Below are positions 19,801 to 30,557 of a stretch of 64,000 nt of DNA, piece by piece. Position 1 is the first letter of the stretch; every line of letters starts with the position of its first letter. This DNA is from Plotosus lineatus (Eukaryota; Chordata; Actinopteri; Siluriformes; Plotosidae). The stretch spans positions 17,947,919 to 18,011,918 of the forward strand of contig CM045750.1 of the NCBI GenBank assembly GCA_024760905.1, given 5' to 3'. The notes beneath the pieces were generated by a model that did not search any database, was not told where the DNA came from, and saw only the letters and a program-made list of their open reading frames with translations. Both the position numbers and the translations under genes were made by a program.

Positions 19801-22800
19801 ACATGTACACACAGCCTACATTAAAGCTGGGGTTGGTAAATATTTAGCTAAAAATACAAACTGTTATATTGGTCAAAATGGTTTTTACACTCTCTGACAG
19901 AAATCAATGAGTTGTGAGATCTGCAAAAAATTTGTCATTTGTGCAGTGCTTCTCAAATAGTGGGGCACGCGATGTGATGCCGGGGGGAGCGCGTATGACC
20001 CTGGGGAACGTGCTTTTCTGGAATAGTGTAGGAGAATTAAGTGTAATTGCACCTCCACTCCAGTAGTTGGCAGTGATGCTCTCATTGTTGCGCTATGGTG
20101 TAGCGGTTTTTCGCATGAGCAAACGGTATGAAGTGCAGCAAACAATCCCTCAAGAAACAACACGGGAAAATTTCTAACAGGAACAAAGAGAAAGGTGGAG
20201 AGAGATGGAGATATTAACACATAAATAAATTGAATCAGTTTAAACAAGGATGTATTTTTTTATTATTATTTCAGGCACATTGGTTCACTTTAAATCTTTT
20301 CTCGTACAGATTAAAAAATAATGTTAATGAAGGTTTTCTTTATTGTAAGCTGAACTATATTTCTTTTTTTGGTTTTGTTTTTAATGTTAATAAAGATAGA
20401 ATGTTATGTAGAAGTGTACAAATAATTTTATAGACAAATACTGTAATATGATTTGTAGTCGCTCGTGGGGCAGTGAGGGGAGGGTGAATTTTTATTTTTT
20501 TTTTTCTTCCAAGGGGGGGCGCCACAGAAAATAATTGAGAAGCACTGCATTTGTGGGCAGTGTGCCTATAAAAACACTGACCAATCACTGCCTCATGGTC
20601 CATGGGAAATACCCAACCAACTACTCATGTCTCTCTGTGCATGTAATGGGGCGAGGGTTATGTGCCTTCAGAAGGGACTTCTAAGGACAGATGAAGGTTT
20701 AGCTGGAGGCCCGATAGATGCTACTTTCAAAATTTTGCAACTTACCAGATTTCCAATCCGAGTTTTAATGTGGGAATTATTACTGAGATTCCCACGTCTG
20801 TTTATTTTGGCTATAGAGCCATGTGCATTCATGTTATATGATTGAAGGTGGGCTAGTCTGGGAGTTACCATAAATGCACCATGATCATGTGCTAGATCCC
20901 ACAAAACAATGCATTATTTTGTCTTTGACGTGTCTGTTTAATGTTATTATTTCCTGCTTGACATCATGTCAGCAATTCTAACATTCTGTTCTTTTCTTCC
21001 TGTCATCTAGTACTGGGCGTTCTCTGATATCCAAACCGGTCGTGTTCTTACTAAAGTCACTGATGAGACTGCAGGATGTGGTGTGTAATTTCATTTCTAT
21101 TATCATATCTCTCTCTGATGTTTTTGGCTGTGTCCAAATACACGTACCTCCATGCAAGTTAGCATGTGATACCCGCTACACAAAGTCTGCATACTCGGTA
21201 TTCATTTTGGTGAAAAGGTACTCAGCTGTCATATAGAATATGTGGCATATCATCCGCACACTATCCTATAATTCACCTGAAGCATAATTCACTTGCTATT
21301 GTCTAAATAACTGGAACAGCAAATCTTAGTTTATGGTAGTTCTAAGTTAATACGACAGACATCGGGTTCTTAGGACAGATAAGATGGCGACATAGTACCT
21401 TGAATTTTTATGTGTAATAGTCTTTTGCGTACTGATAAACCATAATAAATGGCCGGTCCTATAGCACATCGTAAGTCGACATGAGGATATAGTGCGTATT
21501 TGACTGCGGCTGGTGTTGGTTTCATGATGTTTGCGTAACCTCTGGTTTCAGCACTGACCTGTGCTCAGTTTCACCCGGACGGCCTGATTTTCGGCACCGG
21601 TACAGCAGACTCGCAGATTAAGATCTGGGATCTGAAGGAGCGCACCAACGTGGCCAATTTCCCCGGTCACTCTGGCCCAGTCACCGCCATCGCCTTCTCT
21701 GAGAATGGATATTACCTTGCCACAGGTAATCAATCCTGATTATTCTTTGAACTTTTTTGGGGGGGTTTTTTCTTGCTAAAATTGTTGTTGTACTGTTGTA
21801 GGTGCTCAGGATAGCTCTCTGAAGTTGTGGGATCTGAGGAAGCTGAAGAACTTTAAGACGATTACTTTGGATAATAGCTATGAGGTTTGTGATTTTTTTT
21901 TTTTTGTGGTTCTTGGATGTGTTTTTTATGTCCATGTATCCTGCAGCGGAATGCTTGGTCCCTGTTTGGAATCATGTTCAGTCAGGAATATATTTGAAGG
22001 AAGTTATGTTTCAGTGGCTGCCACATGTTCAAAGCACTTTGACACGTTCTGTACAGAGATACATGTGAGAGTTGCGATACCAGGAAAATCTGTCTTGGGT
22101 GTTTTCAGTTGTTGGTACATGACGTCTGCATCATTGTTTACTGCAGCTAAATGTACCAACATGGTGGAACACTTCTGAAAAAACTGATCGAGCATGTTCG
22201 AATAGTTGTCATCTTTTCGATGTGAATGAAAGCTGGCTGAATCTATGCATAGGCTGCCTGATTTTAAATGCCTACAAGATCTACTCCCAGCACGCCACAC
22301 CTATCCCACCTGCAAAGTTATTGGATGGTAGAGCTTCAGAAAAATATAGCAGTGTAACAGTTGAGAACGTTTCATAAATTGACCCCCTGGCAGACCACTC
22401 AGTAGTACTCCACATGGGGTCAGGATTCATGTCCCTCTTTCTTGTAGTTGCTTTATCCCTCTGCCAAGATGTCCTGCTCGTGTGTCAGATGACCTGTGGG
22501 TGTCACCTTCTGATTGACTGACAACACTATGATAATGATAAAGAGGGGATGCTGCCTTTCTAAGACACTACGCTTTTGAAGTTATGAATAATTCGCTCCT
22601 ACCACTGGGTATCCTGTACGAACCGTCCACCAAGGTGGGATTTGGGAATACTTGTGCGCCACCTGAGGGACTATAGAGGAGCCCTAACGTCTCGCCAGCG
22701 GGATGAGACAAGCCCGACCCCACCCCCATCTCTAATCAAGTTTATATATAATCAAGATTTTATTAAGTGAAGACGTGATTGCAGTATTCTATCATTTTCA

Positions 22801-23936
22801 TGCAATATTTTATTCTCCCACCCAAAGACATTTAAGATTTGGAGATGAGTGTGCCCTCTTTTTGGAATGCAGTAAACCAGTCTCATTCTTTTCTCCTCCT
22901 CTCATTGATGTGCAGGTCAAGTCTTTGGTTTTTGATCAGAGTGGAACATATCTGGCAGTCGGAGGGTCTGATATCCGAGTCTACATCTGCAAACAGTGGT
23001 CTGAGGTTCTCAACTTCACTGGTGAGTGTAGTGGCGGCAGCAGTTTGCCGTTTTCTTTTTTAATCTCTTTTGGCAATACAGTGGTACCTCACTTTACGTT
23101 TTACTTTACTTTACGTAAATTAATCTGTTCCAGGGCCTTTTTCGTATATTGAACCGCATTTTACATGTAAAACGCGTGATTCGTTCCAAGGCTCCCAATA
23201 CTACCCCTAAACCCTTTAAAAATTATAAAAGTATACCTTTTAAAGAACTCCTTCTGTTTCAATATCATACCGATGGTAGACGGGTTTGGCCATATTCCTT
23301 TGCGATATCACTCGAGCCCGTTTCTTCTCACGCGCACTGGAAATCACACGCGCGCGTATGTGTTGACCATGTCTTCTTAGCAGAGTTATAATCTTACAAA
23401 TGTTTATGGAAGGTTAAAAGCCTGAGGCAAGAAATAAAGCATGAAAAAACAGTAGCTCTGTCCTTTACACGCAAAGCGTTATGGTAGCTGGGAAGGAGCT
23501 GCGTCATCCCTCCTAGCCAATGGGAGGCCAGCGGGGCGGGATGTTTGAACGTCATTGATGGGAGAGCAGCTTGTGCATTGTTTGAATGGCGCGTTTGAAT
23601 TTTCAAGATGGCGCTTTTGTAACGTGAACTTGTCTTGTATCCAGAGACAAAAATTTTAGGACAATGCGTTTCGTGACCTGAATTTTTCATTTGGTGAGAC
23701 GTTCGTAAAGTGAGGTACCACTGTAGTGTGTTTGCACATTTGAAACTTGACAGCTGATTGCTGAGTGTAAAGTGACTTAACCATGCCTTGTTGTCTTCCA
23801 TTTCCTCCCCTCCTCCCCTCCTCCATCAATTTCTACAGATCACTCAGGTTTGGTGACGGGTGTGGCGTTCGGTGAGCATGCTCAATTCCTGTCCTCTACT
23901 GGCATGGACAGAAGCCTCAAGTTCTACAGCCTGTAG
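10219..23936 (+). CDS. prpf19: Pre-mRNA-processing factor 19 (U-box E3 ubiquitin ligase), complete
   Basis: Scaffold and E3 ligase of the Prp19/NineTeen complex, needed for spliceosome activation and also active in DNA damage response in the nucleus. Exons: 10219-10237, 16589-16738, 16877-16953, 17172-17313, 18108-18181, 18299-18364, 18454-18495, 18591-18665, 19245-19320, 19427-19536, 19642-19797, 21011-21080, 21552-21725, 21802-21884, 22916-23021, 23839-23936 (TAG). Every junction is in phase; the sum is 1518 nt, or 505 residues against 504 in human. Exon 1 codes only MSLVCA plus one base before a GTAAGT donor; the 6.35 kb intron 1 separates it from the U-box exon ([31 protein letters not shown]). 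Next comes the coiled-coil tetramerisation region ([31 protein letters not shown]), then WD40 repeats from about residue 210 to the end, closing with [11 protein letters not shown]. Confidence 0.96.
11225..11574 (-). repeat. SINE A head joined to an RTE-type 3' tail
   Basis: Minus strand: SINE A head (GGCAGTGGTGGCCTGGTGAT, B box GGGTTCGAGTCCC) runs to about 11376, then GGTTGTGTCAGGAAGGGCAG, ATTCACTGTGGCAACCCCTG and GAAAGGGAACAAAAAG. That tail matches the RTE LINE 3' end seen at 15940-15990 rather than the usual SINE A tail. Confidence 0.65.
11599..12608 (+). mobile_element. P2 element copy a (TA-flanked TIR transposon)
   Basis: Ends read CAGACACTCCCCGACTTG and CGTAAGTCGGGGAGCGTCTG, with TA flanks (11597-11598, 12609-12610). 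It is 1010 bp. It carries a minus-strand open frame at 12135-12326 beginning [20 protein letters not shown], found in other copies too. The ends and TA targets fit the pogo/Tigger group (inference). Confidence 0.85.
12783..13058 (-). repeat. tRNA-headed SINE, family C
   Basis: Minus strand: GGAGCTGGTGGCGTAGTGG (A box), GGGTGCTGCGCTCATGATCG, GTGAGTTCGAATCCCACTG (B box), then GGCAAGGTCTCAACCACAAG and TACCAGTAAAATATACTGG. A second copy is at 36718-36988 and a partial one at 63889-64000. Confidence 0.75.
13831..13884 (+). repeat. GT microsatellite
   Basis: Uninterrupted (GT) run of about 22 units ending in GTGCGTGCGTGC, in prpf19 intron 1. Confidence 0.95.
13907..14235 (-). repeat. tRNA-headed SINE, family A
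   Basis: Tail ATTCATTCATGAATTTTC comes first on the plus strand, then CTTAATCCTATTTAGGGTC, GGCGCCCATCTCAGCC, and the head GGGGCAGTGGTGGCCTGGTG on the minus strand at the right end. Confidence 0.8.
14627..16493 (+). mobile_element. TIR transposon with 6-bp target duplication
   Basis: Ends are CAGGGCTGCCAAC and GTTGGCAGCCCTG, flanked immediately by TGCTTA on both sides (14621-14626, 16494-16499). It is 1867 bp. The inside has no recognisable transposase; 15580-15990 is an RTE LINE 3' end on the plus strand that seems to be a secondary insertion. A 6-bp duplication does not fit hAT (8) or Tc1/mariner (2), so the superfamily is open. Confidence 0.75.
15580..15992 (+). mobile_element. RTE-type LINE, 3' end of the reverse-transcriptase ORF
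   Basis: Encodes, with frame breaks, the C-terminal end of an RTE-like RT protein: [66 protein letters not shown]. It ends in GAAGGGAAAAGCTGAAAGG and a GAA-rich tail. Heavily 5'-truncated, as usual for LINEs. Other fragments: 27750-28200, 30388-30525. Confidence 0.8.
18733..19080. repeat. Dispersed repeat, family D
   Basis: Shares CCATCAAATGTTGCC, GATGCTGCCACGCACATC, GGTTGCAGATGGCTGTGGC and ATCAACCCGGA with copies at 43348-43690, 44595-44965 and 57575-57935. I cannot place its class. It is in prpf19 intron 8. Confidence 0.6.
19943..20549. mobile_element. hAT-like TIR element
   Basis: Starts GCAGTGCTTCTCAAATAGTGG and ends ATTGAGAAGCACTGC, in prpf19 intron 11. The interior holds TTTCTAACAGGAACAAAGAG and a G-rich run before GCGCCACAGAAAATAA. 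A second copy lies at 25165-25880. The terminal motif is typical of hAT/Charlie ends (inference); no transposase is visible. Confidence 0.7.
21081..21551 (+). other. prpf19 intron 12
   Basis: I see no repeat terminus or RNA gene in this 0.47 kb intron. Confidence 0.5.
21885..22915 (+). other. prpf19 intron 14
   Basis: About 1 kb; 22380-22740 looks like the inside of a degraded dispersed repeat (CACTCAGTAGTACTCCAC, as in family D ends), but I could not set boundaries. Confidence 0.4.
23079..23723 (+). mobile_element. P1 element copy c
   Basis: Third copy, in the last intron of prpf19. It has the same ends (CAGTGGTACCTCAC and GTGAGGTACCACTG) and TA on both sides (23077-23078, 23724-23725). 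The interior is shorter, with fewer CCAAT units, and the CATAATGC motif is decayed. Confidence 0.85.
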
Positions 23937-24417
23937 GACTCGAGGAAGCAATACTAAATAAACGATAAAATTAGGGGCTGTGTTCTAGTCCGTAATCCAT
24001 TTTAGTGTGTTAGGGAGAAGCCGAGAGCCGTAGATCCAATCCGCATCATGCCCACAAAACCGTAATGATTTATACAGTCTCTATCTCGCAGATAAAGACG
24101 TTACAAGTGAATTTACATAAAAAAAAAAAAGACCCTGTAGTGAATGAGTGAACTTGGTGATCACATTCTCTACATTTTGGTAATCGTTTAATTGTCCACT
24201 GCTTGAATGATTTTCAGTAGCTATGAATAATTTTGGTCTCTTGTAAACCTATGTTTCCTGCTCTGTACTTGTGGGATCTCTTTTCCTTTCTGGCGTAGTG
24301 GTGTTACTGTTAGTCTCATGCCTAATTTTTTTTTTTTTGTTTGTTTGTTTGTTTTTCTCTTTTGTTTTTTTACCCTGCTATATGAGCTGAAAACAAATTG
24401 AATGCAACTTAGATTTC

Positions 24418-24423
24418 AATAAA
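24418..24423 (+). terminator. prpf19 polyadenylation signal
   Basis: AATAAA about 480 bp after the stop codon, in an AT-rich 3' UTR. An earlier AATAAA at about 23956, only 20 bp after the stop, is an alternative. Confidence 0.5.
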
Positions 24424-25014
24424 AAGAGTTGATGTTTTTAATGGCTGGAGTTTCTGTGATTCCAGGGGCTCCGATTCCACTCGGAGATCCCATTGAGTAA
24501 TAAATAACATTTGTTAAAGTGAAGAAAATAAAATAATGTGCACGCACACACTGATGTCGCTTTGGGCCTTTAGCTTTTGATTACGTCATGAGTGGAATAT
24601 TCGCACTGCCTCAACAAACAACCTTATGCCAACATCACAATGTTTATTTTCATTCATAGTTGCACTGAGTTTTTTTTCCAGGATCTCGTGCTGCTGGCTT
24701 TGACTCGGGTTATCGTCAGGAAGCTGTGGTGCCAATTCGTGCCGGGGAAATGATTCCTCATACTCGCTGAGCCACTCTTACACTGTAAGCGTATCAGGGA
24801 AGAAATGCCCCCATCATTTTTGGTTATTCAGGCCGTCTCTTGATATGTCACATGATGTTGTCGAGTCTCGAGCTGACCAATGGATGCAAACTCGGATCAG
24901 AACACTGCAACCACTCAAAATTGGCTGCTGTGCATGCTGGGTAAATCACGTCATGTCCTTCCTTTCTTACCCAATACACATCCATCACTACTTGCTCACT
25001 TTTTTTTTGTCAAA

Positions 25015-25155
25015 CTGCTTAATCTTATTAGGATTGCTTGGAGGCTGGACCCTATCTCAGCTGACACCGAGTAAAGGCAGAATCATGTCCTGAACAGCTC
25101 ACCCAACCATTCCAGGGAAACACACACAATCATTCACACTTGCACATAGAAGTAA
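25015..25155 (-). repeat. SINE family B tail fragment
   Basis: TAATCTTATTAGGATTGCTTGGAGGCTGG and CTCAGCTGACACCGAGTAAAGG match the 3' part of family B in reverse orientation. The head is missing. It is intergenic, between prpf19 and tcirg1. Confidence 0.55.
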
Positions 25156-25164
25156 TTTAGTCAT

Positions 25165-25880
25165 TTCTAACAGGAACGAAGAGAAAAGTGGAGCGAGACG
25201 GAGATATTAAGACATCAGTTCATTTTCTGTAACCGCTTCATCCTAACTAGGGTCACGGGGAGGCTGGTGCCCATCCCAGCCAACTTCGGGCGAGGGCAGA
25301 GCACACCCTGGACAGCTCGCCAGGCCATCGCAGGGCGGAAACACGCCGACGGCTTTGCAGCCTACTTTTGTCGAAAGTCAGCAATGGTTCTTTTCCATGC
25401 CTCACACCACAGACAGTGAGAGACATGGCCGGCCTTTGATAACCCAGTTAGCTGCACTGGGGGGGGACAGTGACAACCTTGTGGAGAGTGGTACTCGAAC
25501 CCCCAACCTTTGGATCAGCGATCCAGCGCCCTATACCACTAGACCACCACTGCCCCACCTATATTAAGACGTAAATAAGTTAAATTAATTTAAATAAGGA
25601 TGTATTTTTTTTATTTCAGGCACATTGGTCACTTTAAATATTTTCAATTATTGATTAAAAAACAATGTTATTTAAGTTTTTCTTTATTGTAAGTTGAACT
25701 ATATTTCTTTATTTTTTGTTATTTTGTTCATGAAGATGCAATGTAATGCAGATGTGTACTAATTACAATGTTATAGACAAATACTGTCATACTAGTTATA
25801 GTCGCTCGCGGGGAAGTGGAGGGGCGTGAACTGTTTTTTCTTGGGGGGGGGGGAGCACAGAAAATAGGTCTGAGAACTGC
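25165..25880. mobile_element. hAT-like TIR element split by a SINE
   Basis: Matches the second half of the 19943-20549 element: TTTCTAACAGGAACGAAGAG at 25165, then after the SINE, TAAATAAGGATGTATTTTTT, CAGGCACATTGG and a G-rich run ending CTGAGAACTGCTGCA. A family A SINE interrupts it at 25216-25556. Confidence 0.7.
25216..25556 (-). repeat. tRNA-headed SINE, family A, with 10-bp target duplication
   Basis: Full-length reverse copy: tail TTCATTTTCTGTAACCGC on the left, head GGGGCAGTGGTGGTCTAGTGG on the minus strand at the right. ATATTAAGAC flanks it on both sides (about 25206-25215 and 25560-25570), marking the target duplication in the hAT-like element. Confidence 0.85.
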
Positions 25881-25984
25881 TGCACATCTGTGTTGCGTGG
25901 AGTCGACCTGGCACCTGAGAGGTTTTCCAGCCCAGGTTGATTGGACTACAGTGCACCATTCTGGATTTCTTGGTTTTGCCTCAG

Positions 25985-27042
25985 AAGATGCATTTTTTTT
26001 TTTTTTTTATTGGATTAAGGTCCAGGATTGGGCCGTTACTCCATAACATTAATCTTGGTGGTCTAGAACCGAGATGTTGCCAGTTTACAGGTGTGTTTGG
26101 GGTCATTATCTTGTCGGAACCCATTTCAAGGGCATTTCCTCTTCAGCGTTAAAGCAGCGTGACGTCTTGAAGTGTTCTGATGTATTCAAACTGATCCATG
26201 ATCCTCGGTATTCGATAAACAGGCCCGACACTGTAGTATAAGAAAACATCCTCATTTTGGCATTTCCTTCTCCCCAGTCTTCCTTCAGACTCTGGCACCT
26301 TGATTTCCGAATGACATGCAAAATTTGCTTTCATCCGAAAAAAGTACTTTGGACCACTGAGCAACAGTCCAGTGCTGCTTCTCTGTAGCCCAGATCAGCC
26401 GCTTCTGCCACTGTTTCTGGTTCAAAAGTGGCTTGACCTGGGGAATACGGCACCTGTAACCCATTTCCTGCACACGCCTGTGCACGGTGGCTCTGGATGT
26501 TTCTACTCCAGACTCAGTCCACTGCTTCCACAGGTCCCCCAAGGTCTGGAATCGGCCCTTCTCCACAGTCACCTCTTCTGGTTGTGCAGCGTTTTCTGCC
26601 ACACTTTTTCCTTCACACAGACGTCCCACTGAGGTGGCTTGATCTTACCCTCTTGCTTGAGGGTGTCAATGATGTCCTTCTGGACAGCAGTCAGGTCGGC
26701 AGTCTTAGCCATGATTGCGGTTTTGAGTAATGAACCAGGCTGGGAGTTTTTAAAAGCCTCAGGAATCTTTTGCAGGTGTTTAGAGTTAATTGGTTGATTC
26801 AGATGATTAGGTTAATAGCTCGTTTAGACTACCTGAACATGATATGCTAATTTTTTGAGATAGGAATTTTGGATTTTCATGAGCTGTATGCCAAAATCAT
26901 CAGAATTAAAACAATAAAAGACCTAAAATATTTCGGTTGGTGTGCAATGAATCTAAAATATATGAAAGTCTAATTTTTATCAGTACATTACAGAAAATAA
27001 TGAACTTTATCACAATATGCTAATTTTTTGAGAAGGACCTGT
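25985..27042 (-). mobile_element. Tc1-type transposon with decayed transposase
   Basis: Minus strand. The transposase starts at 26712 (MAKTADLTAVQKDIIDTLKQ), and after a frameshift reads SGVETSRATVHRRVQEMGYR, KVLFSDESKF (first catalytic Asp region), FEYIRTLQD and, near 26000, a DLNPI remnant of the last catalytic block. This is the Tc1 DD34E layout. The right terminus GCTAATTTTTTGAGAAGGAC is at 27042; the left terminus is not recognisable. Frameshifts and stops make it inactive. Confidence 0.85.
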
Positions 27043-27749
27043 AGACAAAGATCTGATGAACTGTGTTTGATAGAATGCATTAGTGTATTGCATGAGGCCA
27101 CATTTTTAAATCCATTTTACTTTTGTGAAAGTGCAAAAATCACAAAAAAAAGCTCATGGTTGCTTCAGTTTCCATAGGGTATGATGTCAGGAAAAATAAC
27201 AGTATATGGATATTAAACTAACATCAGATCTGAACTAGTGATCTGAATCAAATAAAACGAGGCATATCTGCACATTAGACGAAATGGTATTTGCATCCAT
27301 CAAACAGGCGTCTGCTGGTTCATATGAAAGCATGCTATAGATCGTGGTCCATTTAATGCACAATGCTTCCACTGGAACTGTTTATTTCACTTCACTCTCA
27401 CCACTGAGATGTTATTTTATTTCCTTTTTGAAGATGATTGTAATGACAAAAGCTCGTTTTGTTATACAAAGACTTAAGTTTGGGATTAATTCCCCTTTAA
27501 TGATGCCTTCACATGCTAGGAATTGTTATAAATACCAGATGTTTACTCAGAAATTACAGTGGTGAGGTCAGATGAATATTGGATTTTTTTTGTGAGTGTA
27601 CTGATCAATAAAAAAAGTATGGAATGGATGTGTTTGTGTCACTGATGTGTCTTATACATGTTATGATACATGTTTAATGAGAAATCACATAAAAGCTCTG
27701 ATAGCCCACTCACTCGCTGTCTTATGTGGGGATCAGTCTTTGAGATTGA

Positions 27750-28200
27750 GATAGTTTGGATAGATTAAGATGGTTTGGACATGTACAGAGGAGGGATAGT
27801 GAACATATTGGTAGTAGGAGGCTGAGGTTGGAACTACCAGGCAGAAGGCCCAGAGGAAGACCAAGGAGAAGATTTATGGATGTGGTGAAGGCGGACATGA
27901 AGGTCGTTGGAGGGGTGCTCAATCCTGCTCTTGGAGATCTACCTTCCAGAAGACATTCGCTCCAACCCTAATCACGCCCACCTAACCATCCAATCATCTC
28001 ATCAAGACCTGACTGGATCTTACATGTCACATGGGCCACATTAGTGTTGGAGATAAAGTCATCTGGAAGGTAGATCTCCAGGAGCAGGATTGAGCACCCC
28101 TGGAGTAAGAGTAGAAGATGCAGAGGATAGGGAGAGATGGAGGCAGATCATTTGCTGTGGCGACCCCTGAAGGGAACAGCCGAAAGAAAAAGAAGAAGAA
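27750..28200 (+). mobile_element. RTE-type LINE 3' end, split by a small hairpin element
   Basis: Left part reads [20 protein letters not shown] and [19 protein letters not shown]; the right part resumes at about 28103 (GTAAGAGTAGAAGATGCAGAGG) and ends GGGAACAGCCGAAAG plus a GAA tail. The interruption at 27909-28102 is a separate element. Confidence 0.75.
27909..28102. mobile_element. Small hairpin element inserted in an RTE LINE
   Basis: Ends GGGGTGCTCAATCCTGCTC and GAGCAGGATTGAGCACCCC are inverted repeats; GGTAGATCTCCAGGAGC is mirrored inside. A short direct repeat (TGGAG) flanks it. It is likely a hAT-type MITE. Confidence 0.75.
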
Positions 28201-28209
28201 GACTTTGAG

Positions 28210-28530
28210 CAGAGTCAGCATTGTGGTGTCATGGTGAACATGCCCATCTCCCAACAAGAAGGTCCTGGGTTTGAGTCCCAGCTCAGTCGAGAGCATTTCT
28301 GTGCTTTGCATGTTCTTCCTGTGCTTGCATGGGTTTCCCCAATATGATCTAAAGAAATGCTCATTCAGATAACAGACTGCTGTGAATTACCCAGAGGTTT
28401 CATGTTGCCCTGTGATGTGATGGTCTGGTCTGGTCTGGTCTGGTGAGCAGTCTGCCTTCACCCAGGTTCAGCTGAGGTGCCTTTCTGAGAACATAAAAAG
28501 GATTAAGAAGTTTGGCAGTGAGTGAGTGAT
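28210..28530 (+). repeat. tRNA-headed SINE, family B, degraded
   Basis: Shows ATTGTGGTGTCATGGTGAACA, CAACAAGAAGGTCCTGGG, B box GGTTTGAGTCCC, TTTGCATGTTCTTCC and GGTTTCCCC. A short TCTGG repeat (28425-28442) lies inside. Confidence 0.6.
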
Positions 28531-28636
28531 TTGCTCATGCACAACCCACAGAAGGCCTTAAAATTTCTGCTACACGGACAAGTGGGAGCCAATATAAACA
28601 ATAAGCTCTTCATCTGTCACGGTGTCCCGTCGGCAT

Positions 28637-29080
28637 GTCACATGACATGGGGGTGACCAGATCTAATCAACACTACTTTTAAAACGACTTTTCTTAAAAA
28701 AAAATAATAAACGAAGGAAGTAATCAATCTTCTTTAATCCCGGCCATTAAATAGTGTGATCGAATCTTATTACAAAGGAACTGCCTGTTATTTCATTCAA
28801 TGAGGAGCCTTCCAAAACAAAAGTCCGCAGCACGTTTCGTGCTCACACTGATGAACTCATTTTACCATCACGTGCTCAACTTAAATCATGTGACTCCCTG
28901 AAAGAAACAGGAAGTTGGTGAATCACCTTTTTTATTGTGGTTACACTTTCTACCCGTTTCCACACAAATCTTGTGTCTTAGTTTTGGATTGGCTAGCTGA
29001 TTGTGTTTGTGGGAAATCCTTCAATCAGTTGAGAGTTTTTTTGGAGATTTTAGCAAATCGTGTTGAAGGAGGCGGGGTTT
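28637..29080 (+). promoter_or_regulatory. Candidate tcirg1 promoter: E-box/M-box, ETS, CCAAT and GC-box cluster
   Basis: Within 450 bp: GTCACATGAC (28637-28646), CACGTG (28869-28874), TCATGTGAC (28886-28894), an AGGAAGT ETS core (about 28909-28915), ATTGG inverted CCAAT (28988-28992) and GGAGGCGGGG (29068-29077). The first three are MITF/TFE/TFEB-type sites. MITF family factors and PU.1 are known regulators of osteoclast and lysosomal V-ATPase genes, which would fit tcirg1. Function is inferred from position and motif only. Confidence 0.45.
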
Positions 29081-29139
29081 CATGGAATACGGGTGTGAAT
29101 CTTAAAAAGAAACACTTGGAGCAGCTGCTGTCGGTGTTT

Positions 29140-29238
29140 GACTAACGCTGTGCAGAGCGAGCGGAAAGTGTCCTGAGGAATTTTGCTGAAGGCAGTTGGA
29201 GAGACATTTGGTGCCAGTAAATAATTTATTATCCGCTG
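29140..29238 (+). other. tcirg1: Probable non-coding exon 1 of tcirg1
   Basis: A GC-richer stretch ends in CCGCTG followed by a strong GTAAGT donor at 29239. The first coding exon at 34450 has an AG acceptor three bases before its ATG, so an upstream non-coding exon must exist. This is the best candidate I see; the start is arbitrary. Confidence 0.4.
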
Positions 29239-29351
29239 GTAAGTTTTATATCACGAAAGTTTTTTTAAAAGTGGTGTTTGTTTACTGACAGGAAAGTAGT
29301 GAAGTAGTGAGAAGATAGTAAACATGTGGAATGTATACACAGAGCCATGGA

Positions 29352-29377
29352 TCTCTCTCTCTCTCTCTCTCTCTCTG
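29352..29377 (+). repeat. CT microsatellite
   Basis: (TC) run of about 13 units shortly after the proposed exon 1. Confidence 0.9.
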
Positions 29378-29819
29378 TGTAAAACCACCACTTCCCTCAC
29401 TCATGTATCATATTGTTTTATATTTTCATCTTTTGTTTTTGTATTTAAACCCAGTGTTATATCCGCACAAAGTTAAAATCATGATCCATTTAGTCTTTTA
29501 GAAATAATTTTAGTCAGAATTCATAAAGCAATTGATGTAAAATCTACATTTATACAATTTAATTTTCACCTTTGCCACTCAACTTTTTGTTAGCAAAGCG
29601 AGATATTACATTCTTCATTACTGTAGTTATTATTCTTATCATTATTGTTTTTGCCACAGTTTCAATTTTCATCGTTTCATTTAAACGATAACACAACATA
29701 TATTAAAAGTGAATCTCGTACAAAGTTCTCGATTATTTTTTAAATAACAGTTCAACCTTACAGATCGCTCTAGTTTTGGAGATTTCATACACAATTAATT
29801 TGAAACCTGAGTCTCGCAG

Positions 29820-29843
29820 TGACGTCACCGTGGCCCACGTGAC
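29820..29843 (+). promoter_or_regulatory. CRE plus E-box pair in the proposed tcirg1 intron 1
   Basis: A full palindromic CRE, TGACGTCA (29820-29827), lies nine bases before CACGTGAC (29836-29843). Two perfect sites so close suggest an enhancer; no direct evidence. Confidence 0.35.
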
Positions 29844-30387
29844 ATGATGAAGTGATTTTGGTGGGTTCATGCCATTTATTAACAGAGATTTGTATTGGAA
29901 GGGTCCCTGAGTGGATGCAAACATGAGGATAACAGAGCACTTCTTGTTCACCTTACAGTATTTATCTGTCCTCATAAGAAATAAAAAGAATGAAATGTTT
30001 AAAACGAAGTGAACAGGAGACTGAAAGTAAATGGCGAATTAAATTTCCTGTGTGAAACCAGTACAGTATAGTGTGTGAGAAACACCCTCTCACATCTGCT
30101 CTGTGTTCTGACCACAGAAATGAACCCACATTCTGGAAGTTGGAAAGTCATACGTTTATGAAACTCTTTTGTTCTGTTGATCTATCTCGGCCAATACTTG
30201 GAGAAGGCAGATTACACTCTGAACAGCTTGCTCGACCATTACAGGGCCAACACCCATTGATAGCTATTTACATTCACATCTCGGGGAAATTTACAACAGA
30301 CAGTTAGTTAGCTTAATGTTCATGTCTCTGGACTGTGGGATGAAACCAGTGTGCCTGAAAGAAACCTACTTATATATATATATAAAC

Positions 30388-30523
30388 CAAAGAGACGATT
30401 CATGGATGTGGTGAAGGACATGAAGGTCGTTGGTGTAAGAGAAGAAGATGCAAAGGATAGGGTGAGATGGAGGCAGATGATTCGCTGTGGCGACCCCTGA
30501 AGGGAAAAGCTGAAAGGAAAAGA

Positions 30524-30525
<2 letters not shown>
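30388..30525 (+). mobile_element. RTE-type LINE 3' end, short
   Basis: Reads ACCAAAGAGACGATTCATGG, GAAGAAGATGCAAAGG, TTCGCTGTGGCGACCCCTG and GAAAAGCTGAAAGG, then runs into a TA microsatellite (30524-30555). Confidence 0.7.
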
Positions 30526-30557
<32 letters not shown>

